From the NCBI GenBank assembly GCA_963832725.1, contig CAWHVG010000003.1, positions 1,178,001 to 1,242,000 of the forward strand: a DNA stretch of 64,000 nucleotides, read 5' to 3'. Numbering within the stretch: the stretch's first letter is position 1; the number at the start of each line of letters is the position of its first letter. Of the stretch, positions 61,990-64,000 are shown piece after piece. This stretch comes from JAEZBP01 sp963832725. Lineage in GTDB: Bacteria > Myxococcota_A > Polyangia > Polyangiales > Sandaracinaceae. Both the position numbers and the translations under genes were made by a program. The notes beneath the pieces were generated by a model. It searched no databases and was not told where the DNA came from. It worked only from the letters and a program-made list of their open reading frames with translations.

Positions 61990-62260
61990 CGGTCGAGTTG
62001 ATGGGTTCAGCGCTCGGTCTTGTTCTTTCTTCCGGAGAGCCCTTCAGGGTGCTGCGGTGCGCGTGGTGCACGACGCGATCGAGGACCGCGTCTGCGATGG
62101 TCGGGTCTCCATGCTGGTCCTGCCACTTTCGACGGGAGCTGGCTGGCGATGACAGTGTACCGGGACCCGTGCGCATCCTCGACGATCGCACCGTTGCTGG
62201 TCCGTGAGCGGCGCGAGGCCCCAGTTGTCGAGCACAAGTGTCGCCACCGACGCCGGGGGG
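61990..62260 (-). pseudogene. IstB-type ATPase remnant 2 (C-terminal part)
   Basis: Read through three frames it gives LVLDNWGLAPLTDQQR, then VEDAHGSRYTVIASQLP, then WQDQHGDPTIADAVLDRVVH and RSTLKGSPEERT, the Walker B and C-terminal half of an IS21-type helper ATPase. The N-terminus and Walker A are absent. It is only distantly similar to remnant 1. From 61657 to 61980, between it and the flippase-like gene, I see only short inverted repeats such as TGATCGCG/CGCGATCA near 61917. Confidence 0.7.
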
Positions 62261-62429
62261 TACCGGTTTCACCGAAATCACCGACGCTCAGGGACCCACC
62301 AGCGGCGGCCAGGACGGCTCTCGGCGCGCCGCCTCGGAGCGAGATGCGCGCGACGACGCCTCGGCGTGGTGGTTGCCGACTCCGGGCTGAAGTCCGCCGG
62401 TTCGGGCTGGTGCGGTTGCGGGGGTCGGG

Positions 62430-62810
62430 ACAGCTCTCTTCGTCGACGAGGAACACTTCGCTGCGCTCGGTGAGTCGCTCGGCAATGACCTGGGCGTTGA
62501 GCGGGTCGGGGAAGACCTTCGTCCAGTCCTTGAAGGGACAATTGGTGGCGATGGCCGTCGAGCGGCGATGGTCGTAGCGCTCGCTGATGACCTGAAAGGT
62601 GAGCTTCGCTTGCGCGCTGTCCATCTCGAGGACGGCGAAGTCGTCGATGACGAGCAACGCGGGCCCGCTGTCGGCCGCGTGTACTTGCGCAGCGCGCGCG
62701 CGATCTGGCCGTGCATCTCGGCGCCGGCGAGCTCGTTGGGCATGCGCGCCGCGCTGGTGAAGAGGACGCTCTCTTGGTCGCCCGGCAGGTGTTGCCGCGC
62801 AGACTCGTTG
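62430..62810 (-). pseudogene. IstB-type ATPase remnant 1 (lacks Walker A half)
   Basis: The segment reads ESVLFTSAARMPNELAG, then LLVIDDFAVLEMDSAQAK (Walker B), FQVISERYDHRRSTAIATNC and ERLTERSEVFLVDEESC, matching the C-terminal half of IS21-family istB, with several frameshifts. The reading stops abruptly at about 62810, exactly where the transposon end described next begins, so the N-terminal half with the P-loop is missing. Confidence 0.75.
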
Positions 62811-62962
62811 ATGGGACTCCGCGCAGAGTCCGCAATGGCCATCGGCGACGGTGCACGGCGCCCGCCGCGTAGGGAATGGCCATCGGATAGCTCGAGCGGC
62901 GGGTGCCGCATGCGATGGCCACCGCGCGGCAGGAGCGTGCCGAGCCGGGCGATGGCCATCGA
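62811..62962. repeat. Transposon end with four spaced ATGGCCATCG repeats
   Basis: Starting with TG at 62811, a 6-bp palindrome (GGACTC...GAGTCC, 62815-62832) is followed by ATGGCCA(T/C)CG at 62835, 62876, 62915 and 62952. Spacings are 41, 39 and 37 bases. Arrays like this are transposase-binding sites at the ends of Tn7-, Mu- or IS21-like elements. They lie between the ExeA gene stop and the truncated istB. Confidence 0.7.
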
Positions 62963-62974
62963 GGCGGCGGCGCG

Positions 62975-63784
62975 TCAGTCGACGAGGTCGACGTGACGGC
63001 GCTCTCGAGGAGCCTGCGGTCGACGCCTTGAGCTTCTTGCGGGCGGCGCGCTGGAGGGCGTCGGTGGCGATGCGATCGATGTCGCGCAGGCGCCCACCGG
63101 AGGCCTCGTGCAAGAGCGCGAGGGCGTCGGTGTCGAGAGGATCCCGTCGGTGCCGGCGAGACGGAGCCGGTGCTCGACGTACTCGTAGGTGTCCTCGGGT
63201 GCGGCATCGCCGAGGTGCAGGCGGGTGTGGATGCGTGAGTAGAGCGAGCGGCTCTTGCGGAGCTTCATGCGCTCGCGCAGCTCGGGCAGTCCGACGAGCA
63301 CGAGCGACAGAAGCGGCGCCGAGTCCCACTCGTGGTTGCTCAACATATGCAGGTGCTCGGGCACCTGCTGGTGGAGCAGGTGGGCCTCGTCGAGGAGGAA
63401 GACGGGGTGGACCCGTTCCTCACCGAGCTCGCGGACGTGCTGGTTGATGGCGTAGAAGACGGCCGCTGCGGTGGCGCTCGGGCTCAGCCCCAGCGCGAGG
63501 CAGAGCTGGCGGTAGAAGTCGCGGCGACCGAGGGTGGCGTCGTGACAGTAGGTCAGGCGGATGCCCGCGTCGGGGAGGCGATGACGGAGCGCCCGCAAGA
63601 CGCAGGTCTTGCCGAGGCCGGGCTCGCCGGTGTGCAGGACGTGCTCGTGCTCGCGACACGCGTCGACGAGGCGATCGACGATGGCCGCGCGCGAAGACGG
63701 TACCCAGAGGTCGGCGTCGGCGACGGCCTTGGTGAAGGGCGGGCTCGTGAGCCCGAAGTGGATCAGCCAACGCGGGGCGCTCAT
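62975..63784 (-). CDS. ExeA/TniB-type AAA ATPase of a transposon (frameshifted)
   Basis: About 270 residues. FGLTSPPFTKAVADADLWVP is the typical start; Walker A is HTGEPGLGKTCVLRALRHRL, Walker B VHPVFLLDEAHLLHQ, and LSLVLVGLPELRERM is the sensor I region. It is a helper ATPase for target selection, like MuB, TniB or TnsC. The C-terminal helix bundle is in another frame after about 63140 (ALLHEASGGRLRDIDRIATD). Its ATG overlaps the stop of the transposase gene (ATGA), so the two form one operon. Confidence 0.85.
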   Translation of the reverse strand: MSAPRWLIHFGLTSPPFTKAVADADLWVPSSRAAIVDRLVDACREHEHVLHTGEPGLGKTCVLRALRHRLPDAGIRLTYCHDATLGRRDFYRQLCLALGLSPSATAAAVFYAINQHVRELGEERVHPVFLLDEAHLLHQQVPEHLHMLSNHEWDSAPLLSLVLVGLPELRERMKLRKSRSLYSRIHTRLHLGDAAPEDTYEYVEHRLRLAGTDGILSTPTPSRSCTRPPVGACATSIASPPTPSSAPPARSSRRRPQAPRERRHVDLVD

Positions 63785-64000
63785 CGCTCACCTCCGTGCA
63801 GCAGCGCGTCGAGGCGGACGCCGTTCGGGTCGAAGTCGACCGCGTCGATGCCGCGCCGTGCGCGCTTGGTCCGCTTGCGCTTGGCGTTCGCCAGCGGTCG
63901 ACGAGATGCCGATGCGCCCGTCGGTGACCAGGGTGCGGAGGATGAGCGCGGCGCTCACGCGCGGGTGAGCTTCTCGGATGGCTACGAGCAGCTTGCGCTG
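63781..64000 (-). CDS. Transposase with deleted core, partial at window edge
   Basis: Only the 3' end plus a short upstream piece is seen. From the edge it reads REAHPRVSAALILRTLVTDG, an N-terminal helix-turn-helix block. Within about 30 bases it jumps to the C-terminal block HLVDPLANAKRKR and DFDPNGVRLDALLHGGER. In the transposase family I recall, these are separated by the DDE core of about 300 residues, which is absent here. A one-base error near 63895 may also be present. The ExeA gene overlaps its stop. Confidence 0.65.

Noticed and set aside
62811..62962. CRISPR array
   Set aside because: The repeat is only about 11 bases and imperfect, only four copies exist, and there are no cas genes; transposon-end binding sites explain it.

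Overview
The window looks like a piece of a GC-rich myxobacterial (Myxococcota, Sandaracinaceae/Polyangia-like) chromosome. The reasons are high GC, frequent GTG starts with 4-base stop/start overlaps, many small lipoproteins, RRM RNA-binding proteins, an FHA-GGDEF protein, PEGA-like and MopE-type metal-binding motifs, and an Hsp70 with a long disordered linker. This placement is inferred from gene content; no rRNA gene is present. I found no tRNA, rRNA or CRISPR array.

Layout. 1-3641 (minus): a truncated myo-inositol-1-phosphate synthase, a GH3-type amido synthetase and an inositol monophosphatase. 3787-5444 (minus): lipoprotein and M19 dipeptidase. 5622-9371 (plus): an envelope set of a cytochrome-c-like lipoprotein, SH3/beta-barrel protein, DUF4266 lipoprotein, DUF3570 protein and another lipoprotein. 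9620-10942: two RRM proteins and a small unknown. 11180-15299: uppP, mannose-1-phosphate guanylyltransferase, phosphomannomutase and an O-methyltransferase, so a GDP-mannose/undecaprenyl supply module. 15520-20389 (minus): hisB-hisH-hisA-hisF, a PEGA-like membrane protein downstream and a J-domain/TPR protein upstream. 20386-26145 (minus): Hsp70, an HExxH membrane protein and gyrA. 26451-36934: TRAP-type binding protein, SPOR protein, PilT-like ATPase, amino-acid permease, penicillin-binding protein, FHA-GGDEF, an acyltransferase with a histone-like tail and an SDR epimerase. 37059-46298: an outer-membrane protein and a block of polytopic envelope enzymes. 46673-51530: lon, a Uma2 endonuclease and two RNA methyltransferases.

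51546-61656 is an accessory glycan island of visibly lower GC. It holds a SAM methyltransferase, a GT2 transferase, two paralogous multi-membrane glycosyltransferase-like proteins facing away from a complete IS3 element, a GT4 transferase, an FkbM methyltransferase and a flippase-like protein. From 61990 to the window end the DNA is transposon debris: two unrelated istB remnants and one end of a transposase/ExeA-ATPase transposon whose transposase has lost its catalytic core.

Caveat. About thirty single-base frameshifts interrupt otherwise conserved genes (lon has about six, the sulfatase-like gene four), and gyrA carries three in-frame TAG codons. Damage at this density in essential genes is best explained by an unpolished assembly. 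Genes described as frameshifted are therefore probably intact in the organism, except for the transposon remnants.
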